This document shows positions 1 to 5,704 of a DNA stretch of 8,984 nucleotides, in pieces. The stretch is from contig JAOTVO010000095.1 of the NCBI GenBank assembly GCA_029863355.1, positions 1-8,984 of the forward strand, written 5' to 3'. The first letter of the stretch is position 1; each line of letters begins with the position of its first letter. The translations under genes were made by a program, and so were the position numbers. This DNA is from Candidatus Krumholzibacteriia bacterium (GTDB lineage Bacteria; Krumholzibacteriota; Krumholzibacteria; WVZY01; JAKEHA01). The notes below the pieces were generated by a model. It saw only the letters and a list, made by a program, of their open reading frames with translations, did no database searches and was not told where the DNA came from.

Positions 1-497
1 GGGCGATCCGCGCATGCCTTCTCGAACTCTTCCTTGGTCATGTTCTCGGGGTAGTAGCCCGCGCCCAGCGGCTTCTCCAGCGCGCCGATGAACGGCGTAT
101 TGTGCTCCAGGCGGTTCCACGGGCCGAAGTTGACCTGGAAGAAGTGATAGAGGTCGCGCGCGAGGTCCTTCTGCTCGGCGTCCGTCGCCATCCGATGGAC
201 GAGCGAGCGCCGCAGCTCGAGGTTGCCGGCATAGACCTGGCGCAGAAAGATTTCATCCATCACGCCGGCGGCCCGCACCAGCTTCACCAGGGCTTTCTTC
301 TCCGCCTCGGAGAGCACGGACTCGTCGTAGGAAACGTCCACGCGGGCATATCGCGCTGCCTGCGTCAAGAGGGCTTCGTGACCGATGTGCTCGACCTTCG
401 CCACGGGCTCGCCTCCCCGGGTGTCGGTGCTAAAGGACAAGGCGGCGACCAGGACCGCAGCGCCCATGACGGATTTGGAAAACCAGCTCGCGGACAT
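1..497 (-). CDS. Exported peptidase family M49-like protein (dipeptidyl-peptidase III-like), N-terminal part only
   Basis: The first 165 residues of a minus-strand gene; the rest lies beyond position 1. It begins with ATG at 497-495, preceded by AAGGAG ten bases upstream. Residues 1-30 look like a secretion signal (Lys8, then a hydrophobic run GAAVLVAALSF) with no lipobox cysteine, so a soluble periplasmic or exported protein is likely. The mature part is helical and charged: LSEAEKKALVKLVRAAGVMD, then a segment containing EIFLRQVYAGN, then GPWNRLEHNTPFIG and GAGYYPENMTKEEFE. From memory, this order (two-helix start, GPW-R, P-F, YPEDMTKEEFE-like stretch) is characteristic of bacterial M49-related zinc metallopeptidase homologues, which cleave dipeptides from peptide N-termini. 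The zinc-binding HExxGH motif would lie outside the window, so activity cannot be judged. It is transcribed divergently from the cytochrome gene at 889. Confidence 0.62.
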   Translation of the reverse strand, partial: MSASWFSKSVMGAAVLVAALSFSTDTRGGEPVAKVEHIGHEALLTQAARYARVDVSYDESVLSEAEKKALVKLVRAAGVMDEIFLRQVYAGNLELRRSLVHRMATDAEQKDLARDLYHFFQVNFGPWNRLEHNTPFIGALEKPLGAGYYPENMTKEEFEKACADR

Positions 498-507
498 CGT
501 GTCACAT

Positions 508-513
508 CTCCTT
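508..513 (-). promoter_or_regulatory. Ribosome binding site of the M49-like gene
   Basis: AAGGAG on the minus strand, ten bases before the ATG at 497. It decides the start because no other in-frame ATG or GTG upstream has a comparable site. Confidence 0.75.
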
Positions 514-544
514 GCAAGTTATGCCGTTGGAAGACCCGCCGAAT

Positions 545-566
545 CGCTGCCCCGCTTGCGGCAGCG
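545..566 (-). other. Leader hairpin in the 5' untranslated region of the M49-like gene
   Basis: Perfect 7-base inverted repeat (CGCTGCC / GGCAGCG) around an 8-base loop. It lies between the predicted promoter (580-609) and the ribosome binding site (508-513), so it would fold in the roughly 75-nt mRNA leader. No T-run follows on the minus strand, so it is not an intrinsic terminator. Function is unknown; it may only stabilise the leader. Confidence 0.35.
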
Positions 567-579
567 CATGGGCGTGCCC

Positions 580-594
580 ATTATCCCCGATAAT
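580..594. promoter_or_regulatory. Operator-like palindrome overlapping the -10 element
   Basis: Perfect inverted repeat ATTATC-CCC-GATAAT. One arm is the -10 hexamer of the minus-strand promoter and the other lies in its spacer. An AT-rich symmetric site in otherwise GC-rich DNA could bind a dimeric repressor. Because it is symmetric it also offers a -10-like hexamer on the plus strand (589-594), although no good -35 pairs with that one. The regulator is unknown. Confidence 0.35.
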
Positions 595-609
595 CATGCG
601 CGTTGTAAA
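580..609 (-). promoter_or_regulatory. Sigma70-type promoter for the M49-like gene
   Basis: On the minus strand, -35 TTTACA (609-604; 5 of 6 matches to TTGACA), an 18-base spacer, and -10 GATAAT (585-580; 5 of 6 matches to TATAAT). The expected transcription start is near 573, giving a leader of about 75 nt. This is the best promoter match in the divergent region. Confidence 0.55.
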
Positions 610-711
610 GGTGGCCGAATCGAAGAAGGACGAGGCGATCCGTGCGGCGCCCGCTGGCAACGCGTGATGCGCGCGAGTGGAACAACCAGGGAACATTTCT
701 TGGGGGAATAA

Positions 712-738
712 TTGGGACAATAGGGTCTGAAGTATGGT
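712..738 (+). promoter_or_regulatory. Tentative promoter for the multiheme cytochrome gene
   Basis: TTGGGA (712-717) and TATGGT (733-738) in the only AT-rich patch upstream of the cytochrome. The spacer is only 15 bases, shorter than ideal, so this is a weak call. If right, the mRNA carries a GC-rich leader of about 145 nt (roughly 745-888) in which I see no open reading frame with its own ribosome binding site. Confidence 0.25.
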
Positions 739-878
739 ACGCTCCACCCCTGCAATGGGGCGCCGCCCGTCCCGAGGGCGACGCACGCCGTGAACCCCTG
801 CGGTGGGCGGGCCACGTGCCCTCCCCGCCCCTTCTGCCCGCCCCGCGCGGCCTGGCCGGTGGTGTGGGGTGCTGGCGC

Positions 879-883
879 GGAGG
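879..883 (+). promoter_or_regulatory. Ribosome binding site setting the cytochrome start at 889
   Basis: GGAGG five bases before ATG 889. It favours this ATG over the in-frame GTG at 790. That earlier start would place a 33-residue Pro/Arg/Cys-rich extension in front of an obvious signal peptide and has no ribosome binding site. Confidence 0.75.
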
Positions 884-888
884 TAGTG

Positions 889-3561
889 ATGAGACTCCGG
901 ACCCGAATCGGGATGGGCCTGGCGGTGCTCGCGACCGGCCTGTTGGTCTGGCAGGCGGCGCAGTCCCGTCCCCCCATTCGCAACGCCTTTTTCAACGTCT
1001 ACCCCTCGGCCGCTACGAGCCGCCTGTACGACCTGCCCAGCAACGCGGCCCACTGCGGCGTGTGCCACTTCGACTTCGACGGTGGCGGCATGCGCAACCA
1101 CTACGGATTGGCCGTCGAAGTGGCCATCAAGTCAGGGATGTACGCATCGAATGAGGATGCGATCCAGGCGATCGAGCGGCTCGACCACGACAACGACGGC
1201 TACTCGAGTCTGATCGAGATCACCGACGTCGTCAACTTCACCGACACGCCGACCTTCCCGGGCCTCAACAGCACGAACGTCGGCGGCGTGTCCAACGTGA
1301 CGGGATCCGAGATCACCTCGTATCTCACACCGGCGGCTGGGACCGAAACCGTTCCGCCGCTGGTCACTGTAACTGCGCCGAACGGCGGGGAGACACACGC
1401 CGCCCACGCGACCGTACCGGTGACGTGGACGGCGAGCGACGCGAGCGGCATCAGGGACGTCGACATCTTCTTCTCCGACGACGGCGGCAGCACGTTTCTC
1501 CCCGTCGCACTGGGCGAGCCCGACGACGGTACCTACGACTGGTTCGTGCCCAACCGGCCGGGTGGTAACTCCATCGTGCGCGTGCGTGCGCGCGACAACG
1601 CCGGCAACTACGGGCACGATGACGGCGACGGCACCTTCAGCGTCATCGGCATCTCGGGCGGCAAGGTCCCCACGACGATGCGTGACATGGACCTGCCGGG
1701 GAGCCAGCCGCTCACCGGCGTGGCCCTCGACGACCCGGATTGGACCTGTAGGAGCTGTCACGGCGACTACAGTGCGAGCATCGAGCCCTGGTACCAATGG
1801 AAGGGAAGCATGATGGCGCAGGCCATGCGCGACCCGCTCTTCCTCGCGTGCCTCGCCGTGGCGGAACAGGATGCGCCGTCGGTGGGCGACCTGTGCCTGC
1901 GCTGCCACACGCCGGGCGGGTGGCTCGAGGGCCGCTCGACGGACACGGGCGGGGGCATGGTCACGGCCCTGGACCGCCAGGGCGTGCAGTGCGACTTCTG
2001 CCACCGGCTCGTCGACCCCGTGTACACCCCGGGCGTGAGCCCGCCGGCGGATAGCCTGATTCTGGCCGAACTCGACGGCATCCCCTATACCCATGCGAAC
2101 GGGCAGTTCGTGGCCGACCCCCACCCCGTGCGCCGCGGGCCCTACGCCGACGCCCAGGCCAACCACGCGTTCTATGAGTCGCCGTTCAACCGCGAGTGCG
2201 ACATCTGTGGCACCTGCCACGACGTGAGCAACCCCGTCTTCATCGCGGGCGCCACGCCGGCCGAATACATTCCCGACGCATTCGACGCGCCGCACCCCGA
2301 CGGCAACCTGCGCAACATGTTCCCCATCGAGCGCACGTACAGCGAGTGGACGCAGAGCGACTACGCCAACGGCGGCGTGTACGCGCCGCAGTTCGCCGGC
2401 AACAAACCCGACGGGATCGTCTCCACGTGCCAGGATTGCCACATGAAGGACCTGAGCGGGAAGGGCTGCGACGAGGGAGGCGCGCCCACGCGGAGCGACC
2501 TGCCGCACCACGACCTCACCGGCGGCAACACCTTCATCCCGGACATCCTTCCCGACTTTTTCCCCGGAGAGGTAGATGTTGCGCGGCTGCAGGCGGGAAA
2601 GGCGCGCGCCACGGCGATGCTGCAGATGGCGGCCTCGCTGGCGCTGGCGGCGGGCCAGGTGGGCCTCGATCCCACGGTCACCGTCACCGTCACCAACGAG
2701 ACGGGGCACAAGCTGCCCTCGGGCTACCCCGAGGGGCGGCGCGTCTGGCTCAACGTGAAGTACTACGATGAGTCCATGGTGCTGCTCGGAGAATCTGGCG
2801 CTTACGACGCCAGCACCGGTGTGCTCACCCACGACGCCGACGTCAAGATCTACGAGATCAAGCCCGGCGTCTCCTCCCGGCTCTCGCCGGTGGTGGGTCT
2901 GCCCGTCGGGCCCTCGTTCCACTTCGTGCTGAACGACTCGGTCTTCTCGGACAACCGCATTCCGCCGCGCGGGTTTGCCCACGCGGCGTTCGAGGCGATC
3001 CAGTCGCAGCCGGTGGCCTACGCGTACGCGGACAGCCAGTACTGGGACGAGACGGTCTACGTGCTCCCCACGCCGACGCGCTTCGTGGAGGTGACGCTCT
3101 ACTACCAGACGACGACCAAGGAGTACGTGGAGTTCCTGCGCGATGAGAACGTCACCAACACCGCGGGAGATGATCTCTACAACGCGTGGGTGGCGCACGG
3201 GCGCAGCGCCCCGGTGGCCATGGCGACCGACACCATCAGCGTGCTCGTGGATCCGACCGGCGTGGGCGACACGCCCTTGGCCGCGCGCACCGAGCTCATC
3301 GGCAACTACCCCAACCCGTTCAACCCGTTCACGACCATTCGCTACTCGCTCGCGAAGCGGACGCGCGTGCGCATCGACGTCTACGACGTCACCGGCGCGC
3401 TCGTACGCACCCTCGTCGACGACGAGCGGCCGGCGGGCGTGCAGCAGGTCCTGTGGGAGGGCAACGACCGCCGCGATGCGCGCGTCGCATCGGGCGTGTA
3501 CTTCGTGAAGATGCGGGCCGAGGGCAAGGAGTTCGTCCGTAAGGCGTTGCTGCTGAAGTAG
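889..3561 (+). CDS. Exported hexaheme c-type cytochrome with EF-hand loop, Ig-like domain and FlgD-like/T9SS-like C-terminal module
   Basis: An 890-residue secreted electron-transfer protein. Residues 1-25 form a signal peptide (MRLRTR, then a hydrophobic core, AAQS near the cleavage site). Heme site 1 is C56-GVCH, followed by a canonical EF-hand loop D99-HDNDGYSSLIE110, probably binding calcium. Residues about 155-254 are an Ig/fibronectin-like domain (TAPNGGE start, RARDNAGN). The main heme block carries CRSCH (287-291), CLRCH (336-340), CDFCH (368-372), CGTCH (440-444, with an extra Cys437) and CQDCH (514-518, followed by MKD). A beta region containing NETGHKLPSGYPEGRR (603-618) follows, a segment often found after heme blocks in multiheme cytochromes. 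Residues about 795-890 are a FlgD-like domain (NYPNPFNP at 806-813, SGVYF, final ALLLK) of the kind used as a type IX-type sorting signal. Covalent heme attachment at six CxxCH sites is family knowledge. An extracellular or cell-surface location and a role in extracellular electron transfer are inference. No catalytic assignment (for example nitrite or hydroxylamine chemistry) can be made. Confidence 0.88.
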   Translation: MRLRTRIGMGLAVLATGLLVWQAAQSRPPIRNAFFNVYPSAATSRLYDLPSNAAHCGVCHFDFDGGGMRNHYGLAVEVAIKSGMYASNEDAIQAIERLDHDNDGYSSLIEITDVVNFTDTPTFPGLNSTNVGGVSNVTGSEITSYLTPAAGTETVPPLVTVTAPNGGETHAAHATVPVTWTASDASGIRDVDIFFSDDGGSTFLPVALGEPDDGTYDWFVPNRPGGNSIVRVRARDNAGNYGHDDGDGTFSVIGISGGKVPTTMRDMDLPGSQPLTGVALDDPDWTCRSCHGDYSASIEPWYQWKGSMMAQAMRDPLFLACLAVAEQDAPSVGDLCLRCHTPGGWLEGRSTDTGGGMVTALDRQGVQCDFCHRLVDPVYTPGVSPPADSLILAELDGIPYTHANGQFVADPHPVRRGPYADAQANHAFYESPFNRECDICGTCHDVSNPVFIAGATPAEYIPDAFDAPHPDGNLRNMFPIERTYSEWTQSDYANGGVYAPQFAGNKPDGIVSTCQDCHMKDLSGKGCDEGGAPTRSDLPHHDLTGGNTFIPDILPDFFPGEVDVARLQAGKARATAMLQMAASLALAAGQVGLDPTVTVTVTNETGHKLPSGYPEGRRVWLNVKYYDESMVLLGESGAYDASTGVLTHDADVKIYEIKPGVSSRLSPVVGLPVGPSFHFVLNDSVFSDNRIPPRGFAHAAFEAIQSQPVAYAYADSQYWDETVYVLPTPTRFVEVTLYYQTTTKEYVEFLRDENVTNTAGDDLYNAWVAHGRSAPVAMATDTISVLVDPTGVGDTPLAARTELIGNYPNPFNPFTTIRYSLAKRTRVRIDVYDVTGALVRTLVDDERPAGVQQVLWEGNDRRDARVASGVYFVKMRAEGKEFVRKALLLK

Positions 3562-3589
3562 ATAGGATATCCGCTCTGCTGTCCCGCTG

Positions 3590-3622
3590 GCGACGGCGCT
3601 TGCCCCTGGCGAGCGCCGTCGC
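3590..3622 (+). terminator. GC-rich hairpin after the cytochrome gene, terminator-like without a T-run
   Basis: Perfect 11-base inverted repeat (GCGACGGCGCT / AGCGCCGTCGC) with an 11-base loop, starting 28 bases after the cytochrome stop codon and ending 39 bases before the next ATG. No T tract follows, so intrinsic termination would be weak. It may instead protect the upstream mRNA 3' end or uncouple expression of the two same-strand genes. Confidence 0.4.
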
Positions 3623-3647
3623 GTACGCTAGGCGCATTCGAAAAACG

Positions 3648-3653
3648 AAAGGA
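3648..3653 (+). promoter_or_regulatory. Ribosome binding site of the Vps62-like gene
   Basis: AAAGGA with an 8-base spacer before ATG 3662, directly in front of a clear signal peptide. This supports 3662 as the true start rather than the internal ATG at 3853 in the other frame. Confidence 0.65.
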
Positions 3654-3661
3654 TTCGCTTC

Positions 3662-5160
3662 ATGGCAAGACAACCCGGGATCCGGCTCGCGCTGACCGCG
3701 TTCGGCGCGCTGCTCGTGCTGGCCGCGCCAGCCCAGGGAAAGAAAAAGATCGAGGCCGAGGCGGTCTACACGTGCGCTCAGATCATGGAGACGCCGTTCG
3801 TCGTCTGGTACGGCAATGACGCGACCATGACCGCGGAGCGACTGGCCGCCTATTGCGCGCCGATCCTGTGGTTCTCCCCCGACGAGCCGCTCCTGGAGGA
3901 CCGGACCGGCAAGGACATCACGATACCGGAGGCGTTCCCATTCGAAGCCAACACGGGCCGGCCGGTGGTGTACTCCGCCTGCGCGAGGTGCTGGAACGCG
4001 GTGACAGGACCGGACCGGCCTTCGAGCCGCGCGGCGAGAACCGGGCCGAGGCCTTGCTCCACCTGGACAATCTCGCCGGCGTGAGCCTCGACTTCTTTTT
4101 CTACTATCCGCGCGAGGAGGGACTCGGCGCCCACGAGCACGACGTCGAGTCGGTGGAGATGAAGGTCGCGCTCGCGCGCGGCGAGAGCGACGCGTGCCGC
4201 TACGCGGTCGCCGTCACGCGTACGACGGGCAAGGCGCACGGTGTGCTCTGGTACGACAACACCCTCGAATCCGATGCGTACACGGCGTTTCCGCTGCACA
4301 TCCTCGTCGAGGAGGCCAAGCACGCCTCCTGCACCGACAAGAACGGGGACGGCATGTACACGCCCGGCTACGACGTGAACACCCGCATCAACGACGCCTG
4401 GGGTGTGCGCGACATCATCCGCAGCGGCGGGCTATTCGCCGGCAGCTGGCAGTCTTGGATGGCCAAGGTGCGCTACGACGACGCGCGCGTGTTTCCTCCC
4501 CTGCCCGACGACAGCCCGCGCCGGGCCAAGTATGCTCGCGGCGGGGTGTACGCGCCGAACAACGGCATCTACGAGCTGCGTCCCTTTCCCACCGCCGAAA
4601 AGGCGGACGATCACCTCGAGCCCTTCATCGCGAACAAGGGGTATCCCGACTGGCCGGAGGTGAGCGAGGTGCGCACCGTCGAGAAGTTCGGCGACTGGCT
4701 GGCCGACGAGTCGTGGGCGAAGTCGTTTTCGCTCGCCCTGCGCGCCGACGGGCACGTGGGAATCTCGTTCATGTTCCCCTTCTGGATCGTGCGCAACTTC
4801 GAGGATCCGATGGGGGGAGGGTATATCCTCCACCGTATCTACCTCACGGGCAAGAAACTGCGCGATTTCGGCTATACCGCCGTGTATACCGCGTCGGCGT
4901 CGAGGTGGGTCGACCCGTACTTCGCCGCCGGCTTCGAGAATCGCGTGAGCGACCTTCCCGACGGCGGCACGAGCACCAAGAACGTGTTCATCGTCGAGAC
5001 GGGGCTCAAGTTCCGCGTCAGTATCACGCACACACCACTCAAGTTCGCATCGAAACTGGGGACCGACTTCTGGGGACTGCGCTTCGGCCTGCGCAACGCG
5101 GGCGGGTGGACGCTCGACGAGATCGGCTACGTGGTGGAAGTGGGCGCGGGGTCTTTCTGA
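3662..5160 (+). CDS. Exported Vps62-like protein with beta-rich C-terminus, interrupted by a one-base frameshift
   Basis: Two overlapping frames make one protein. The first (3662-4084) gives a signal peptide (residues 1-26, ending APAQG) and YCAPILWFSPDEPLL, but reads into nonsense after about residue 106. The second frame, ending at 5160, continues from LREVLERGDR. Adding one C at 3978-3979 (GCC-TG to GCC-CTG) restores one 499-residue frame reading VVYSALREVLERG. The core resembles Vps62-type proteins: an 'APILWFSPDEP' start, FFFYYP, HEHDVESVEM (H158-M167; compare HEGDWE in that family), then LVEEAKHASC (compare YVA-GKHA). A calcium-loop-like DKNGDG (226-231) follows. Residues about 354-499 alternate like beta strands, with repeated aromatic/glycine strands and a terminal Phe, as in outer-membrane barrels. 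Function is unknown. The frameshift may be a sequencing or assembly error or a real null mutation; the intact frame on both sides favours an error or a very recent mutation. The Vps62 assignment is from motif memory, and the barrel is inference. Confidence 0.68.
3971..3981 (+). other. Frameshift point within the Vps62-like gene
   Basis: TAC TCC GCC is read in the first frame and CTG CGC GAG in the second, so C3979 would have to be used twice. The surrounding CCGCCTG does not fit the X-XXY-YYZ slippery pattern, and I see no clear pseudoknot right after it. Programmed frameshifting is therefore unlikely. Loss of one base from a CCC run is the simplest explanation. Confidence 0.7.
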
Positions 5161-5297
5161 GCGCGTCGCGTCACCGCGCAGGGCAATCCACGCCAGACAC
5201 GGTCGTCGCGGAAGCGGCGGTGGGGCGAAGCGTCCCAAGCCAAGCGACCTCAAGGAAAACACGGAGCGACAGCCCGTTGCGAGGATTCGACGCTCGT

Positions 5298-5312
5298 ACA
5301 GCATCGTGCTGT
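5298..5312. promoter_or_regulatory. Operator-like palindrome upstream of the extended -10 promoter
   Basis: Perfect inverted repeat ACAGCA-TCG-TGCTGT ending 22 bases before the TATACT hexamer. It covers or abuts the expected -35 position, where no good -35 hexamer exists. That placement suits either a repressor, or an activator that compensates for the poor -35. It could also be a simple hairpin, and no regulator can be named. Confidence 0.35.
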
Positions 5313-5332
5313 TCCCCGGGGGCGTGGAATAT

Positions 5333-5340
5333 GCTATACT
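5333..5340 (+). promoter_or_regulatory. Extended -10 promoter (TG-N-TATACT)
   Basis: TGC-TATACT: five of six matches to TATAAT plus the TG extension that lets sigma70-type polymerase work without a strong -35. The -35 position (around 5312-5317, TTCCCC) is poor. Transcription would start near 5346-5347 and run to the terminator at 5545-5588. Confidence 0.5.
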
Positions 5341-5346
5341 ATCGAC

Positions 5347-5588
5347 AGCGATGTCCGAAAACGCTCGGACGCGCGTCGGAAAAAAGCGGCGCACTCGGCA
5401 CGACCATGCGTCCACGGACCGCCGCCCCGTTTGACGAAGACGCCGACACCAGGCTCGACTGACAGCGAGCAAAATAGACTAAGGGTGTTGGAGGGGACGG
5501 CGCGACGGTCAACCGCGTTGCCGTAGCTGCTTCCGCGACGACGGTGATCCCCGGTGATCGCTCACAACGAGCACCGGGGATCATTTTT
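5347..5588 (+). ncRNA. Candidate small RNA or terminated mRNA leader of about 240 nt
   Basis: Defined only by its ends: an extended -10 promoter upstream and an intrinsic terminator downstream, with no credible reading frame between. Internal pairings are visible, for example GTCCG/CGGAC around AAAACGCT (5353-5370), and ACGGC-GCG with CGC-TT-GCCGT near 5497-5524. I checked by eye for tmRNA, RNase P, SRP RNA and tRNA signatures and found none. A 6S-like RNA cannot be excluded. It may be a free small RNA, or the leader of the STAS gene with the terminator acting as an attenuator. I see no strong antiterminator sequence. Confidence 0.3.
5545..5588 (+). terminator. Strong intrinsic terminator
   Basis: Perfect 12-base stem (TGATCCCCGGTG / CACCGGGGATCA) with a 15-base loop, followed at once by TTTTT (5584-5588). 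No matching A-run lies on the other side, so it acts on plus-strand transcripts only. It would end the candidate RNA starting near 5347, or read-through from the gene ending at 5160. It lies 116 bases before the STAS start codon. Confidence 0.85.
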
Positions 5589-5691
5589 CGTATGGGCTGA
5601 CGAGGGCCGGGTTATCGCTCGGCGCCGCCAACCTCGGCCACCCCGGTTTTGTAGTTCTGGGTAGGGAGCGATGATCCGGGCGAACGAGACC

Positions 5692-5698
5692 AGGAGGT
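5692..5698 (+). promoter_or_regulatory. Ribosome binding site of the STAS gene
   Basis: AGGAGGT, a near-perfect Shine-Dalgarno sequence six bases before ATG 5705. It fixes the start and suggests efficient translation. Confidence 0.85.
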
Positions 5699-5704
5699 CT
5701 GGAA

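Larger units (their letters stand above)
5161..5704. other. Gene-free intergenic region with regulatory and RNA-like elements
   Basis: About 540 bases between the Vps62-like gene and the STAS gene. Open frames cross it on both strands but none has a ribosome binding site or protein-like composition. The first 130 bases hold nothing I can identify. The rest holds a palindrome (5298-5312), an extended -10 promoter (5333-5340), about 200 bases of potentially structured RNA and a strong terminator (5545-5588). A 100-base stretch then leads to the STAS ribosome binding site, with no convincing promoter in it. Confidence 0.6.

Noticed and set aside
654..671. Sigma54-like promoter (TGGCA ... TGC)
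   Set aside because: The GG and GC elements are one base too far apart for a functional -24/-12 promoter.
790..888. Upstream GTG start for the cytochrome
   Set aside because: Adds a Pro/Arg/Cys-rich stretch before a clear signal peptide; ATG 889 has GGAGG five bases upstream.
1132..3198. Long minus-strand open frame (688 codons) opposite the cytochrome gene
   Set aside because: Arg/Val/His-rich composition typical of the antisense of a GC-rich gene, no ribosome binding site, no recognisable domain; the opposite strand has heme motifs and a signal peptide.
3853..3978. Independent start of a second gene at 3853 inside the Vps62-like gene
   Set aside because: The region from 3853 to 3978 reads as nonsense in that frame while the other frame reads sensible protein; the junction at 3979 restores one continuous protein.
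4194..5472. Long open frames on both strands (422 codons plus, 346 codons minus) over the second half of the Vps62-like gene
   Set aside because: Arg/His-rich shadow composition, no start signals, and they run past the real stop codon into the intergenic region.
5347..5588. tmRNA, RNase P RNA, SRP RNA or a c-di-GMP riboswitch
   Set aside because: None of the conserved sequence blocks I know for these RNAs is present.
5646..5662. SigB-like promoter boxes (GTTTTG and GGGTAG) upstream of the STAS gene
   Set aside because: Attractive for a STAS gene, but the spacing is about 7 bases instead of the 12-16 needed.
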